DNA of 64,000 bases from Mycobacterium gordonae. GTDB lineage: Bacteria > Actinomycetota > Actinomycetes > Mycobacteriales > Mycobacteriaceae. Where the stretch lies: NCBI RefSeq assembly GCF_001417955.2, contig NZ_LKTM01000068.1:1-64000 (forward strand). Reading direction: 5' to 3'. Below the pieces are notes generated by a model. The model was not told the origin of the DNA. It worked only from the letters and a program-made list of their open reading frames with translations, and ran no database searches. This document shows positions 11,325 to 19,121 of the stretch, piece by piece; the stretch's first letter is position 1, and every line of letters starts with the position of its first letter. The position numbers and the translations under genes are program-made.

Positions 11325-12095
11325 ATGAAACGCTATCTGACAATCTGTTACGGCACCCTGAGCTACTTGGTGTTCCTGGTCGCCTTCCTGTACGCCGTCG
11401 GCTTCGTCGGCGCAATCCTGGTGCCGCGCAACGTAAACACCGGGATCAGCGCACCCTTGTGGCAGGCGCTGCTGATCAATCTGGCGCTGCTCGGCCTGTT
11501 CGGCGTGCAGCACAGTGTGATGGCCCGTCCGGCATTCAAACGCTGGTGGACTCGGTGGGTGCCGACGACGATCGAGCGCAGCACCTATGTGTTGCTGGCC
11601 AGTTCGGTTCTGCTGGTGCTCTACTGGCAGTGGCGCAGCATGCCGATGCATGTCTGGGAGGTGCGGCAACCGGCCGGGCGCTGGGCGATTTGGGTGTTGT
11701 TCTGGGTCGGATGGGCGACGGTGTTGGCCTCGACCTTCATGATCAACCATTTCGACCTGTTCGGGTTGCGGCAGGTCTATCTCGCCTGGCGGGGAAATCC
11801 CTACAGCGACTTGGGTTTTCGCACTCATCTCCTCTATCGGTTGGTGCGTCACCCGATCATGCTCGGCTTTCTGGTGGCGTTCTGGGCGGCGCCGACGATG
11901 ACAGCGGGGCACCTGCTGTTCGCCATCGGCACCACGGCCTACATCCTGATCGCCCTGCAGCTGGAAGAGCGCGACCTGACGGCGCAACTCGGCGAGCGGT
12001 ACCGCGACTACCGTCGCCGGGTTCCGATGCTGGTTCCCCGCTTCCGGCGATCAGCCGATGTGCAGGGCTACCACCAGCCATCGGCCGGGAGGTAG
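11325..12095 (+). CDS. mddA: MddA-like membrane S-methyltransferase
   Basis: 256-residue integral membrane protein with five to six hydrophobic segments. Its C-terminal region has the isoprenylcysteine/phospholipid methyltransferase pattern: RHPIMLGFLVAFW, then LEERDLTAQLGERYRDYRRRVPM. The closest known group is methanethiol S-methyltransferase MddA, which methylates methanethiol to dimethyl sulfide using SAM. In H37Rv a relative (Rv3238c, from memory) lies at the same place near secA1. NnrU-like or other thiol/lipid methyltransferases are alternatives. ATG 11325 gives the family-like MKRYLTICYGTLSYLVFL start; ATG 11289 lies inside the promoter motif. The 3' end overlaps the convergent neighbour by 45 bp. 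Confidence 0.68.
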   Translation: MKRYLTICYGTLSYLVFLVAFLYAVGFVGAILVPRNVNTGISAPLWQALLINLALLGLFGVQHSVMARPAFKRWWTRWVPTTIERSTYVLLASSVLLVLYWQWRSMPMHVWEVRQPAGRWAIWVLFWVGWATVLASTFMINHFDLFGLRQVYLAWRGNPYSDLGFRTHLLYRLVRHPIMLGFLVAFWAAPTMTAGHLLFAIGTTAYILIALQLEERDLTAQLGERYRDYRRRVPMLVPRFRRSADVQGYHQPSAGR

Positions 12096-12524
12096 TTGCT
12101 CCACCCGGCAGGCGATCGCGTGGACCCGCTCGCCGCGACTGTACGAGCCGAATACCTCGGCCGCGTCGTCACCGAGGGCAGGCTGGACCCGCATCCGGCG
12201 CAACACCGCGGCGCCGGGCGTCCCGGCCGTGGCCCGGCCGACCGCCAGCACCGCCTCGACCAGTGACGGCGCCAGCACCGTGCCGAGTTGGGCGGCCGGG
12301 CGGCGCCGGTCGATGACCTCCGGCACGCGGCGCAGCGCGGCGTCGGCGAAGGCGGCCGCCTGGCGCATCCGTGGCGACAGCGGCGTCTTCGGCGCCGGGC
12401 GAGGACGCGGGCGCGGGACCGACGCCGGCGATGAGGGCCGGCAGCGCGGCGCATCAGGCCCGGGCGGGTGCGCCGGCGGTTCGTAGTCGATCACCGGCGT
12501 TACGGCGGTGTCGGAAACGGGCAC
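12051..12524 (-). CDS. Rv3235-family (DUF6459) protein
   Basis: Hypothetical protein of about 157 residues with a proline/arginine-rich N-terminal half and a conserved C-terminal domain (FADAALRRVPEVIDRRRPAAQL ... VHAIACRVEQLPPGRWLVVALHIG). The family is widespread in actinobacteria, often near secA, with no assigned function. The start is uncertain: GTG 12524 is chosen, with ATG 12575 and ATG 12650 as upstream options. It converges with the MddA-like gene and is divergent from tgs3. Confidence 0.7.
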   Translation of the reverse strand: MPVSDTAVTPVIDYEPPAHPPGPDAPRCRPSSPASVPRPRPRPAPKTPLSPRMRQAAAFADAALRRVPEVIDRRRPAAQLGTVLAPSLVEAVLAVGRATAGTPGAAVLRRMRVQPALGDDAAEVFGSYSRGERVHAIACRVEQLPPGRWLVVALHIG

Positions 12525-12695
12525 CCGTGGAGAGTGGCAGACGATCGCCGGTCTGCGGTATTCACCCGACGGCATTGATCCACAAGCGCCGTGGGCGCCA
12601 GCCCCGACCTTCGCGGACCCGCGAATGCGGTTACCGTGGGGCGACTGCATGATCCCGAAAACGAAAGGCGACGACTTGAGGAGGACCGAGCCGCG

Positions 12696-14105
12696 ATGGT
12701 GACTCGCTTGTCCACTGCGGACGCGTCCTTCTACCGGCTGGAAAACACGGCGACCCCGATGTACGTCGGTTCGCTGTCGATCCTGCGGCGCCCGCGATCG
12801 GGATTGAGCTACGAGACGCTGCTGGCCACCGTCGAACAGCGGTTACCGCAGATCCCGCGGTACCGCCAGAAAGTGCGCGAGGTCAAGTTCGGCATGGCCC
12901 GGCCGGTGTGGATCGACGACCGCGACTTCGACATCACCTATCACGTGCGGCGGTCGGCGCTGCCGTCCCCGGGCAGCGACGAGCAACTGCACGAACTGAT
13001 CGCGCGGCTGGCTGCGCGGCCGCTGGACAAGTCGCGGCCGTTGTGGGAGATGTACCTCGTCGAAGGCCTCGCCAAGAACCGCATCGCCCTCTACACCAAA
13101 TCCCATCAGGCGCTGATCAACGGGATGGGTGCGCTCGAGATCAACCATGTGATCGCCGACCGGACGCGGCGCTCGCCGGCGTTTCCCGAGGACATCTGGG
13201 TGCCCGAGCGCGACCCCGGCAGCACCCGGTTGATGATCGGCGCGATCGGCGACTGGATCGCGGGCCCGGGCACGCAGATGCGCGCCGTGGGGTCCTCGCT
13301 GGCGGGGCTGGTGACCAGCTCGACCCAGCTCATGGAGGCCGGCCGCCGGGTGTTCGACATGGCGCGCACGGTGGCGCGCGGTACCGCGCCCAGCAGCCCG
13401 CTCAACGCTCCCGTGTCGCGCAATCGGCGCTTCACGGTCGCGCGCGGCAAACTCGACGATTACCGCGCGGTGCGGGCGCGCTACGACTGCGACATCAACG
13501 ACGTGGTGCTCGCCGTGGTGACCGGGGCGCTGGGCAACTGGCTGATGTCGCGCGGGGAGGCGGTTTCGTCGACGGCGACGGTGCGCGCGCTCGCGCCGCT
13601 GTCGGTGTACGCCGACGAACAACTCGACTCGACCGGCCCGGGCCAGGCGATGAGCGAAGTGACGCCGTTCCTCGTCGACCTGCCGGTGGGGGAGGGCAAC
13701 GCGGTGGTGCGGCTGTCGCAGATCGCCCATGCCACCGAGTCCAACCCAGCAGCATCCAGCCGGGTGGACGCCAGGACCATCGTCACGTTGTCCGGGTTCG
13801 CCCCGCCGACTTTGCACGCGATGGGAATCCGGGTGGCGACCAGCTTTGCGGCCCGCTCCTACAACCTGCTCATCACCAACGCGCCGGGCGCGCAGTCGCA
13901 GATGTACATCGCCGGCACCAAGTTGCTGGAAACCTATGCGGTGCCGCCGTTGCTGCACAATCAGGCGCTGGCGATCAGTGTCACCTCCTACAACGGGATG
14001 CTGTATTTCGGGATCAACGCCGACCGCGACGCCATGAGCGACGTCGACCTGCTGCCGGGTCTGCTGAACCAGGCACTGGACGAGCTGCTGGAAGCTTCCC
14101 GGTAG
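12696..14105 (+). CDS. tgs3: wax ester synthase/diacylglycerol acyltransferase (Tgs3-like)
   Basis: 469-residue WS/DGAT-family acyltransferase, expected to acylate diacylglycerol or alcohols from acyl-CoA for storage lipid. The conserved PLWEMYLVEGL is present, but the catalytic HHxxxDG is SHQALING (residues 136-143). The second His is kept, the first is Ser and the Asp is Asn, so activity is doubtful or altered. In H37Rv this region is annotated as two shorter genes (Rv3234c/tgs3 and Rv3233c, from memory); here one frame spans both. ATG 12696 follows a GAGGAGGA ribosome-binding site about 10 nt upstream. It precedes ppk2 by 31 bp. Confidence 0.88.
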   Translation: MVTRLSTADASFYRLENTATPMYVGSLSILRRPRSGLSYETLLATVEQRLPQIPRYRQKVREVKFGMARPVWIDDRDFDITYHVRRSALPSPGSDEQLHELIARLAARPLDKSRPLWEMYLVEGLAKNRIALYTKSHQALINGMGALEINHVIADRTRRSPAFPEDIWVPERDPGSTRLMIGAIGDWIAGPGTQMRAVGSSLAGLVTSSTQLMEAGRRVFDMARTVARGTAPSSPLNAPVSRNRRFTVARGKLDDYRAVRARYDCDINDVVLAVVTGALGNWLMSRGEAVSSTATVRALAPLSVYADEQLDSTGPGQAMSEVTPFLVDLPVGEGNAVVRLSQIAHATESNPAASSRVDARTIVTLSGFAPPTLHAMGIRVATSFAARSYNLLITNAPGAQSQMYIAGTKLLETYAVPPLLHNQALAISVTSYNGMLYFGINADRDAMSDVDLLPGLLNQALDELLEASR

Positions 14106-14122
14106 TTCGGCGCGGGTACCGA

Positions 14123-14128
14123 TAACAT
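14123..14128 (+). promoter_or_regulatory. candidate -10 element of ppk2
   Basis: TAACAT fits TANNNT and ends eight bases before the ppk2 GTG, implying a leaderless or nearly leaderless transcript. No ribosome-binding site is visible between it and the start. Confidence 0.35.
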
Positions 14129-14136
14129 CCATTGAT

Positions 14137-14973
14137 GTGAGCACCCCGAAGAAGAAGAAATCCGCGGCCGCGCCGAAGATCTCCAATGATCTCTATGAGG
14201 CCGAATTATTCAGGCTGCAAACGGAATTCGTGAAACTCCAGGAGTGGGTGCGGCACTCTCAGTCCCGCGTCGTGGTCATCTTCGAGGGACGCGACGGGGC
14301 CGGCAAGGGCGGCGCCATCAAGCGGATCACCGAATACCTCAACCCGCGGCTGGCCACCATCGCGGCGCTGCCCGCGCCGACCGACCGGGAACGCGGTCAG
14401 TGGTACTACCAGCGCTACATCGCCCATCTGCCGGCCAGGGGAGAAATCGTCCTGTTCGACCGCTCCTGGTACAACCGCGCCGGTGTGGAAAAGGTCATGG
14501 GATTCTGCACACCGCAGGAGTATGTGCTGTTTCTGCGGCAGACGCCGATTTTCGAGCAGATGCTGATCGACGACGGGATTCTGCTGCGCAAGTACTGGTT
14601 CTCGGTTTCCGAGACCGAACAGCTGCGGCGTTTCAAAGCCCGCCGCAACGACCCCGTCCGGCAATGGAAACTCAGCCCGATGGACATGGAATCCATCTAT
14701 CGCTGGGAGGAATACTCGCGCGCCAAAGACGAGATGATGGTGCACACCGATACCCCGGTCAGCCCCTGGTACGTCGTCGAATCGGACATCAAGAAGCACG
14801 CGCGACTGAACATGATGCACCACCTGCTCTCCACGATCGAATACGAAGAAGTGAAGAGGCCCAAGGTCACCATTCCCGAAAGGCCGGTCGTGAGTGGCGA
14901 TTACAAGCGGCCGCCCCGTGAGTTGTCGACCTACGTCGACGACTACGCGGCCTCGTTGATCAAGCCGGCATGA
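14137..14973 (+). CDS. ppk2: polyphosphate kinase 2
   Basis: 278-residue PPK2-family enzyme that transfers phosphate between polyphosphate and nucleoside di- or triphosphates; the H37Rv counterpart is Rv3232c. Visible motifs are Walker A FEGRDGAGKGGAIKRI (about 50), the lid region PTDRERGQWYYQRYI, and Walker B with DRSWYNRAGVE. The lysine-rich N-terminus (STPKKKKSAA) is usual for actinobacterial PPK2. Start GTG 14137. It overlaps the next gene by four bases (ATGA), so the two are probably translationally coupled. Confidence 0.95.
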   Translation: MSTPKKKKSAAAPKISNDLYEAELFRLQTEFVKLQEWVRHSQSRVVVIFEGRDGAGKGGAIKRITEYLNPRLATIAALPAPTDRERGQWYYQRYIAHLPARGEIVLFDRSWYNRAGVEKVMGFCTPQEYVLFLRQTPIFEQMLIDDGILLRKYWFSVSETEQLRRFKARRNDPVRQWKLSPMDMESIYRWEEYSRAKDEMMVHTDTPVSPWYVVESDIKKHARLNMMHHLLSTIEYEEVKRPKVTIPERPVVSGDYKRPPRELSTYVDDYAASLIKPA

Positions 14974-15470
14974 CCCAGGTCTACATCCCGGCCACCCTGG
15001 CGATGCTGCAACAACTCGTCGCCGACGGGTCGCTGCAGCCGGTCAGCGGCACGGCCTTCGCGGTGACGCCGACGTTGCGGGAGTCCTATGCCGAGGGCGA
15101 TGACGACGAACTCGCCGAGGTGGCACTGCGGGAGGCCGCGCTGGCGTCGTTGCGGTTGCTTGCGGTGGAGCACGGAGACGGGCTGCCGCCGCGGCGGGCG
15201 GTGCTGGCCGCCGATGTCGAGGACATCGTTTTCCGCCCCGATCTCGATGACGCGGTGGTCCGGCTTTCCGGCCCGGTGCCGATTGACCGGGTGATCGCCG
15301 CTTATGTGGACAACGCCGGCGCCGAGCAGGCGGTGCTGGCGGCCATCGAGGTGATCGATGAGGCGGACCTGGGCGACGAGGATGCCGACCTGGTGGTCGG
15401 CGATGCCCAGGATCACGACCTGGCCTGGTACGCCACGCAGGAACTTCCATTCCTGCTCGAGCTGCTCTGA
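14970..15470 (+). CDS. conserved hypothetical protein, Rv3231c-like (DUF6912)
   Basis: 166-residue acidic protein beginning MTQVYIPATLAML, an actinobacterial family of unknown function found next to ppk2 and the DesA3 reductase. No signal peptide, membrane segment or recognisable catalytic motif. The four-base overlap with ppk2 indicates co-translation. A strong palindrome separates it from the reductase gene, so it probably ends the ppk2 transcript. Confidence 0.85.
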   Translation: MTQVYIPATLAMLQQLVADGSLQPVSGTAFAVTPTLRESYAEGDDDELAEVALREAALASLRLLAVEHGDGLPPRRAVLAADVEDIVFRPDLDDAVVRLSGPVPIDRVIAAYVDNAGAEQAVLAAIEVIDEADLGDEDADLVVGDAQDHDLAWYATQELPFLLELL

Positions 15471-15485
15471 ACTAGCCCCCAAACT

Positions 15486-15518
15486 AGCTACGCAACCGTA
15501 AGTTACGGTACCGTAGCT
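15486..15518. promoter_or_regulatory. 33-bp palindromic operator before the DesA3 reductase
   Basis: Near-perfect palindrome centred on G15502; 14 of 16 base pairs match. Arms run AGCTACG..ACCGTAA and TTACGGT..CGTAGCT. A nested perfect palindrome, TACGGTACCGTA, spans 15504-15515. It ends six bases before the ATG at 15525, so binding would block both promoter and start of a leaderless message. Size and symmetry suggest a TetR-type repressor, not identified here. Confidence 0.6.
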
Positions 15519-15524
15519 TCCGAT

Positions 15525-16658
15525 ATGGGCATCAAGAACGCGGTACTGTCCGCCAACGTCGTGAACACCAGGCGCCCGGCCATCGCCGGTGCCGACCGGC
15601 ATCCCGGCTGGCACGCGCTGCGCAAGCTCGCCGCGCGAATCACCACCCCGTTGCTGCCCGACGATTACCTGCGCCTGGCCAATCCGCTGTGGTCGGCCCG
15701 CGAGTTGCGGGGCCGCATTGTCGGCGTCCGGCGCGAGACCGAGGACTCCGCGACGCTGGTCATCAAGCCCGGCTGGGGATTCAGCTTCGACTACCAGCCC
15801 GGTCAATACATCGGTATCGGCCTGTTCATCGACGGGCGCTGGCGCTGGCGGTCGTATTCGCTCACGTCGACCCCGGTCAGCGCGGGCACGATCACGATCA
15901 CGGTCAAGGCGATGCCCGAGGGTTTCCTGTCCACGCACCTGGTGGCCGGCGTCGAACCGGGGACCATCGTGCGACTGGCCGCGCCCCAGGGGAATTTTGT
16001 GCTGCCGGACCCGGCGCCGCCTTCGATCCTGTTCCTCACTGCCGGGTCGGGGATCACCCCGGTGATGTCAATGTTGCGAACTCTGGTGCGCCGCAACCAG
16101 ATCGGCGATATCACGCATCTGCATTCGGCGCCTACCGAATCGGACGTCATGTTCGCCGCCGAATTGGCCGCACTGGCCGCCGCCCACCCCGGCTATCGCC
16201 TCTCGGTACGCCAGACCCGGGCCCAGGGTCGCCTCGATCTGTCCCAGCTCGATGAGCTGGTGCCCGACTGGCGCGAACGACAGACCTGGGCGTGCGGGCC
16301 GGCGGGGATGCTCGACCAGGCCACCAAGGTGTGGAGCGCCGCGGGCCTGGGCGACCGGCTGCACCTCGAGCGGTTTGCGGTGGCCAAAGCGGCGCCGGCC
16401 GGAGCGGGCGGGACGGTGACGTTCGCCCGCAGCGGCAGGAGTGTGGCCGCCGACGCGGCGACGTCGGTGATGGATGCCGGCGAAGGAGCCGGTGTGCAGA
16501 TGCCGTTCGGTTGCCGGATGGGTATTTGTCAGTCCTGCGTCGTCGACCTGGTGGAGGGTCATGTTCGTGACCTGCGGACCGGCGAGCAGCACGACCCCGG
16601 AACCCGCATACAGACGTGTGTGTCGGCCGCATCGGGCGACTGTGCGGTCGACATCTAG
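15525..16658 (+). CDS. FAD/NAD oxidoreductase with 2Fe-2S domain, DesA3 electron donor (Rv3230c-like)
   Basis: 377-residue ferredoxin reductase fused to a plant-type ferredoxin. The FAD domain (about 60-165) holds [11 protein letters not shown], the flavin-binding RxYS motif. The NAD domain (about 165-270) holds [15 protein letters not shown]. The C-terminal 2Fe-2S domain (about 290-377) has CRMGICQSC and a final TCVSAA cysteine. In H37Rv the equivalent passes electrons from NADPH to DesA3 for oleate synthesis. It lies 56 bp upstream of desA3 in the same direction. Each gene has its own palindromic operator. Confidence 0.93.
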   Translation: MGIKNAVLSANVVNTRRPAIAGADRHPGWHALRKLAARITTPLLPDDYLRLANPLWSARELRGRIVGVRRETEDSATLVIKPGWGFSFDYQPGQYIGIGLFIDGRWRWRSYSLTSTPVSAGTITITVKAMPEGFLSTHLVAGVEPGTIVRLAAPQGNFVLPDPAPPSILFLTAGSGITPVMSMLRTLVRRNQIGDITHLHSAPTESDVMFAAELAALAAAHPGYRLSVRQTRAQGRLDLSQLDELVPDWRERQTWACGPAGMLDQATKVWSAAGLGDRLHLERFAVAKAAPAGAGGTVTFARSGRSVAADAATSVMDAGEGAGVQMPFGCRMGICQSCVVDLVEGHVRDLRTGEQHDPGTRIQTCVSAASGDCAVDI

Positions 16659-16659
16659 A

Positions 16660-16693
16660 GTTACCGGCAGGTAACCTACGGGGACGTAGGTTA
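16660..16693. promoter_or_regulatory. paired inverted repeats before desA3
   Basis: Two overlapping perfect inverted repeats: GTTACC-N4-GGTAAC (16660-16675) and TAACCTACG-N4-CGTAGGTTA (16672-16693 and flank). They fill the gap between the reductase stop and the desA3 ribosome-binding site. The half-sites resemble, but do not equal, the 15486-15518 palindrome. They probably form a TetR-type operator allowing desA3 to be controlled separately. Confidence 0.6.
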
Positions 16694-16714
16694 TTCACGA
16701 TCCACGAGGAGACC

Positions 16715-17995
16715 ATGGCGATCACAGACGTCGATGTATTCGCGCACCTTACGGACGCCGACATCGAGAATCTGGCCATCGAACTGGACGCGATACGCCG
16801 CGACATCGAGGACTCCCGCGGTGAGCGGGACGCCCGCTACATCCACCGCACCATTGCCGCGCAGCGCGCTTTGGAGTTGTCCGGCCGGGTGATTCTGGCC
16901 GCCAGCTCGCGCCGCTCCGCCTGGTGGGCCGGCACCGCGACGCTGGGCGTGGCCAAGATCATCGAGAACATGGAGATCGGCCACAACGTCATGCACGGCC
17001 AGTGGGACTGGATGAACGACCCCGAGATCCACTCCTCCACCTGGGAGTGGGACATGAGCGGTTCGTCCAAGCACTGGCGGTACACCCACAACTTCGTGCA
17101 CCACAAGTACACGAACATCCTCGGCATCGACGACGACGTGGGCTACGGCCTGCTGCGGGTCACGCGCGACCAGCCCTGGAAACGCTTCAACATCTTCAAT
17201 CTGGTGTGGAACACCCTGCTCCTGCTGCTGTTCGAGTGGGGCGTCGGCATGCAGCACGTCGAGATCGGCAAGATCGTCAAGAAGCGGATGGACCACGCGG
17301 AGGCCCGCGAGCGGATCGACGAGTTCCTGCTCAAGGCCGGTCGCCAGGTGTTCAAGGACTATGTCGCGTTTCCGGCGCTCACCTCCCTGTCGCCCGGCGC
17401 CACCTACGGCTCGACACTGAAGGCCAACGCGCTGGCCAATGTGATCCGCAACGTCTGGGCCAACGCCGTCATCTTCTGCGGCCACTTCCCGGACGGGGCG
17501 GAGAAATTCACCAAGACGGACATGGTCGGTGAGACGCAGGGCCAGTGGTATCTGCGCCAGATGCTGGGAAGTGCCAACTTCGAGGGCGGCTGGCTGCTGC
17601 GGTTCATGAGCGGCAACCTGTGCCACCAGATCGAGCACCACCTCTACCCGGATCTGCCCAGCAACCGGTTGCACGAGATCTCGGTGCGCGTCCGGGAAGT
17701 CTGCGACAAGTACGACTTGCCCTACACCACAGGCTCTTTCCTGATGCAGTACGGAAAGACGTGGCGCACGCTGGCCAAGCTGTCGCTGCCGGACAAGTAC
17801 CTGCGCGACGACGCCGACAATGCGCCCGAGACCCGCAGCGAGCGGATGTTCGTCGAGCTGGGACCGGATTTCGCCGGGACCGACCCGACGACCGGACGCC
17901 GTCGCGGTCTCAAGACGGCGATCGCCACCGTGCGCGGCTGGCGGCGCAACCGGCGTGCGGCGTCCGCGCCCACCGACGACGACCTGGCGGCTTAA
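16715..17995 (+). CDS. desA3: stearoyl-CoA delta-9 desaturase DesA3
   Basis: 426-residue integral membrane desaturase converting stearoyl- and palmitoyl-CoA to oleoyl/palmitoleoyl-CoA, fed by the reductase upstream. The three histidine boxes of the di-iron site are present: HNVMH (about 90), HNFVHHK (about 125) and HQIEHH (about 305), with hydrophobic segments between. ATG 16715 follows a GAGGAGA ribosome-binding site. The C-terminus ends DDDLAA; a C-terminal LAA has been reported as a degradation signal for the M. tuberculosis enzyme. Only nine bases separate its stop from the AraC gene. Confidence 0.95.
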   Translation: MAITDVDVFAHLTDADIENLAIELDAIRRDIEDSRGERDARYIHRTIAAQRALELSGRVILAASSRRSAWWAGTATLGVAKIIENMEIGHNVMHGQWDWMNDPEIHSSTWEWDMSGSSKHWRYTHNFVHHKYTNILGIDDDVGYGLLRVTRDQPWKRFNIFNLVWNTLLLLLFEWGVGMQHVEIGKIVKKRMDHAEARERIDEFLLKAGRQVFKDYVAFPALTSLSPGATYGSTLKANALANVIRNVWANAVIFCGHFPDGAEKFTKTDMVGETQGQWYLRQMLGSANFEGGWLLRFMSGNLCHQIEHHLYPDLPSNRLHEISVRVREVCDKYDLPYTTGSFLMQYGKTWRTLAKLSLPDKYLRDDADNAPETRSERMFVELGPDFAGTDPTTGRRRGLKTAIATVRGWRRNRRAASAPTDDDLAA

Positions 17996-18004
17996 CCTGG
18001 TCTA

Positions 18005-19087
18005 GTGCAGGTGTTCGTCGGCTCCCAGGTGTCGCACTGGGATTTCCCGCGGACCACCGCCAGCGTCGCCCTGATGGCTGAATTTGGTTGTCAGAACGGA
18101 CTTTCCGTGTCGGACGTGCTCACGGATTCCGGGCTGTCCGAGGCCGACCTGCACGACCACGAGCGGATGATTCTGGGCCGCCAGGAACTGGCGGTCGCAA
18201 CGAATCTGGTCAATCTGCTGGGCGACCCGGCCAACCTCGGTGTCCGGGTGGGCCGCAGTTATTACGTCGGATCGTTCGGCATCTTCGGGTTCGCCTGCCT
18301 GACCAGTTCGACACTGGGCGACGCCGTCCGGTTCGCGGCCCGGTACTACGACCTCAGCTACGGCTTCTGCCTGCCGACCGTCACCGTCGAGGGGCCGGTG
18401 GTGGCGTTGCGGCTCGACCTGCCCGACCTGACCGGTCCGGTGGCCGAATTCCTGATGCGGCGTGACCTCGCGGCAATCGCCCGGGTGATGTCGGAGTTGC
18501 TGGGCAGCCCGATCCCGTTCACCTCCATCGACTTCGCCGGCCCTGCCCCCGCATCGGGAGACGCCGCGGCGCGCGAGGCGTTCGGCGTCACGCCCGGTTA
18601 TGACTCACCGGCCACCGTGGCGCGCTGGCCGGTGGGGCTGCTGGACAACCGGCTACCGCAGGCCAGCGAGCTGAGCATGGTCATGTGCGAGCAGCAGTGC
18701 CAGGCGCTGCTGGAGCGCCGCCGCCAGCGCACCGGGGTGGCCCGCCAAGTCCGGGACCGGCTGGCCTCCATCGACGGCGAACCCCACACGATCGCGGCCG
18801 TGGCCCGCCAGCTCGCGATGAGCGAGCGGACCCTGCGGCGGCGGCTGGCCGAGGAGAACACCACTTTCCGGGAACTGGTCGAGGAGGTGCATCGGGTGCT
18901 GGCCGAGGAGCTGCTGGCCACCGGCGCGCTTTCGGTGGAGGACGTCGCGTTGCGGCTGGGCTACGCCGAGTCCACCAGCTTCATCGCCGCCTTCAAGCGG
19001 TGGACAGGGACGACGCCGGCCCGCTATCAGCGGTCGGCGACCTCACGTTTGGCCGGAATCATGGATTCGCCGTCCGCAATCGGCTGA
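18005..19087 (+). CDS. AraC-family regulator, VirS/OruR type
   Basis: 360 residues. The N-terminal about 200 residues match the arabinose-binding-like sensor domain of VirS/OruR-type regulators (GVRVGRSYYVGSFGIFGFACLTSSTLGDA). The C-terminal about 95 residues form a double helix-turn-helix AraC domain (AVARQLAMSERTLRRRLAEE; LGYAESTSFIAAFKRWTGTTPARYQ). In M. tuberculosis the related VirS controls the mymA operon, whose first gene is also a Baeyer-Villiger-type monooxygenase. By analogy, this regulator probably controls the BVMO operon starting at 19122. Start GTG 18005. Confidence 0.88.
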   Translation: MQVFVGSQVSHWDFPRTTASVALMAEFGCQNGLSVSDVLTDSGLSEADLHDHERMILGRQELAVATNLVNLLGDPANLGVRVGRSYYVGSFGIFGFACLTSSTLGDAVRFAARYYDLSYGFCLPTVTVEGPVVALRLDLPDLTGPVAEFLMRRDLAAIARVMSELLGSPIPFTSIDFAGPAPASGDAAAREAFGVTPGYDSPATVARWPVGLLDNRLPQASELSMVMCEQQCQALLERRRQRTGVARQVRDRLASIDGEPHTIAAVARQLAMSERTLRRRLAEENTTFRELVEEVHRVLAEELLATGALSVEDVALRLGYAESTSFIAAFKRWTGTTPARYQRSATSRLAGIMDSPSAIG

Positions 19088-19091
19088 CACC

Positions 19092-19114
19092 AGGGGCTTC
19101 CCCGCCCCTAACGT
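19092..19114 (+). promoter_or_regulatory. inverted repeat and -10 element of the BVMO operon
   Basis: AGGGGC-TTCCCC-GCCCCT is a perfect inverted repeat (19092-19109). It runs into TAACGT (19109-19114), a TANNNT -10 match ending seven bases before the ATG at 19122. The geometry suggests a leaderless promoter with an operator just upstream of the -10. Confidence 0.45.
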
Positions 19115-19121
19115 CGGAGAC

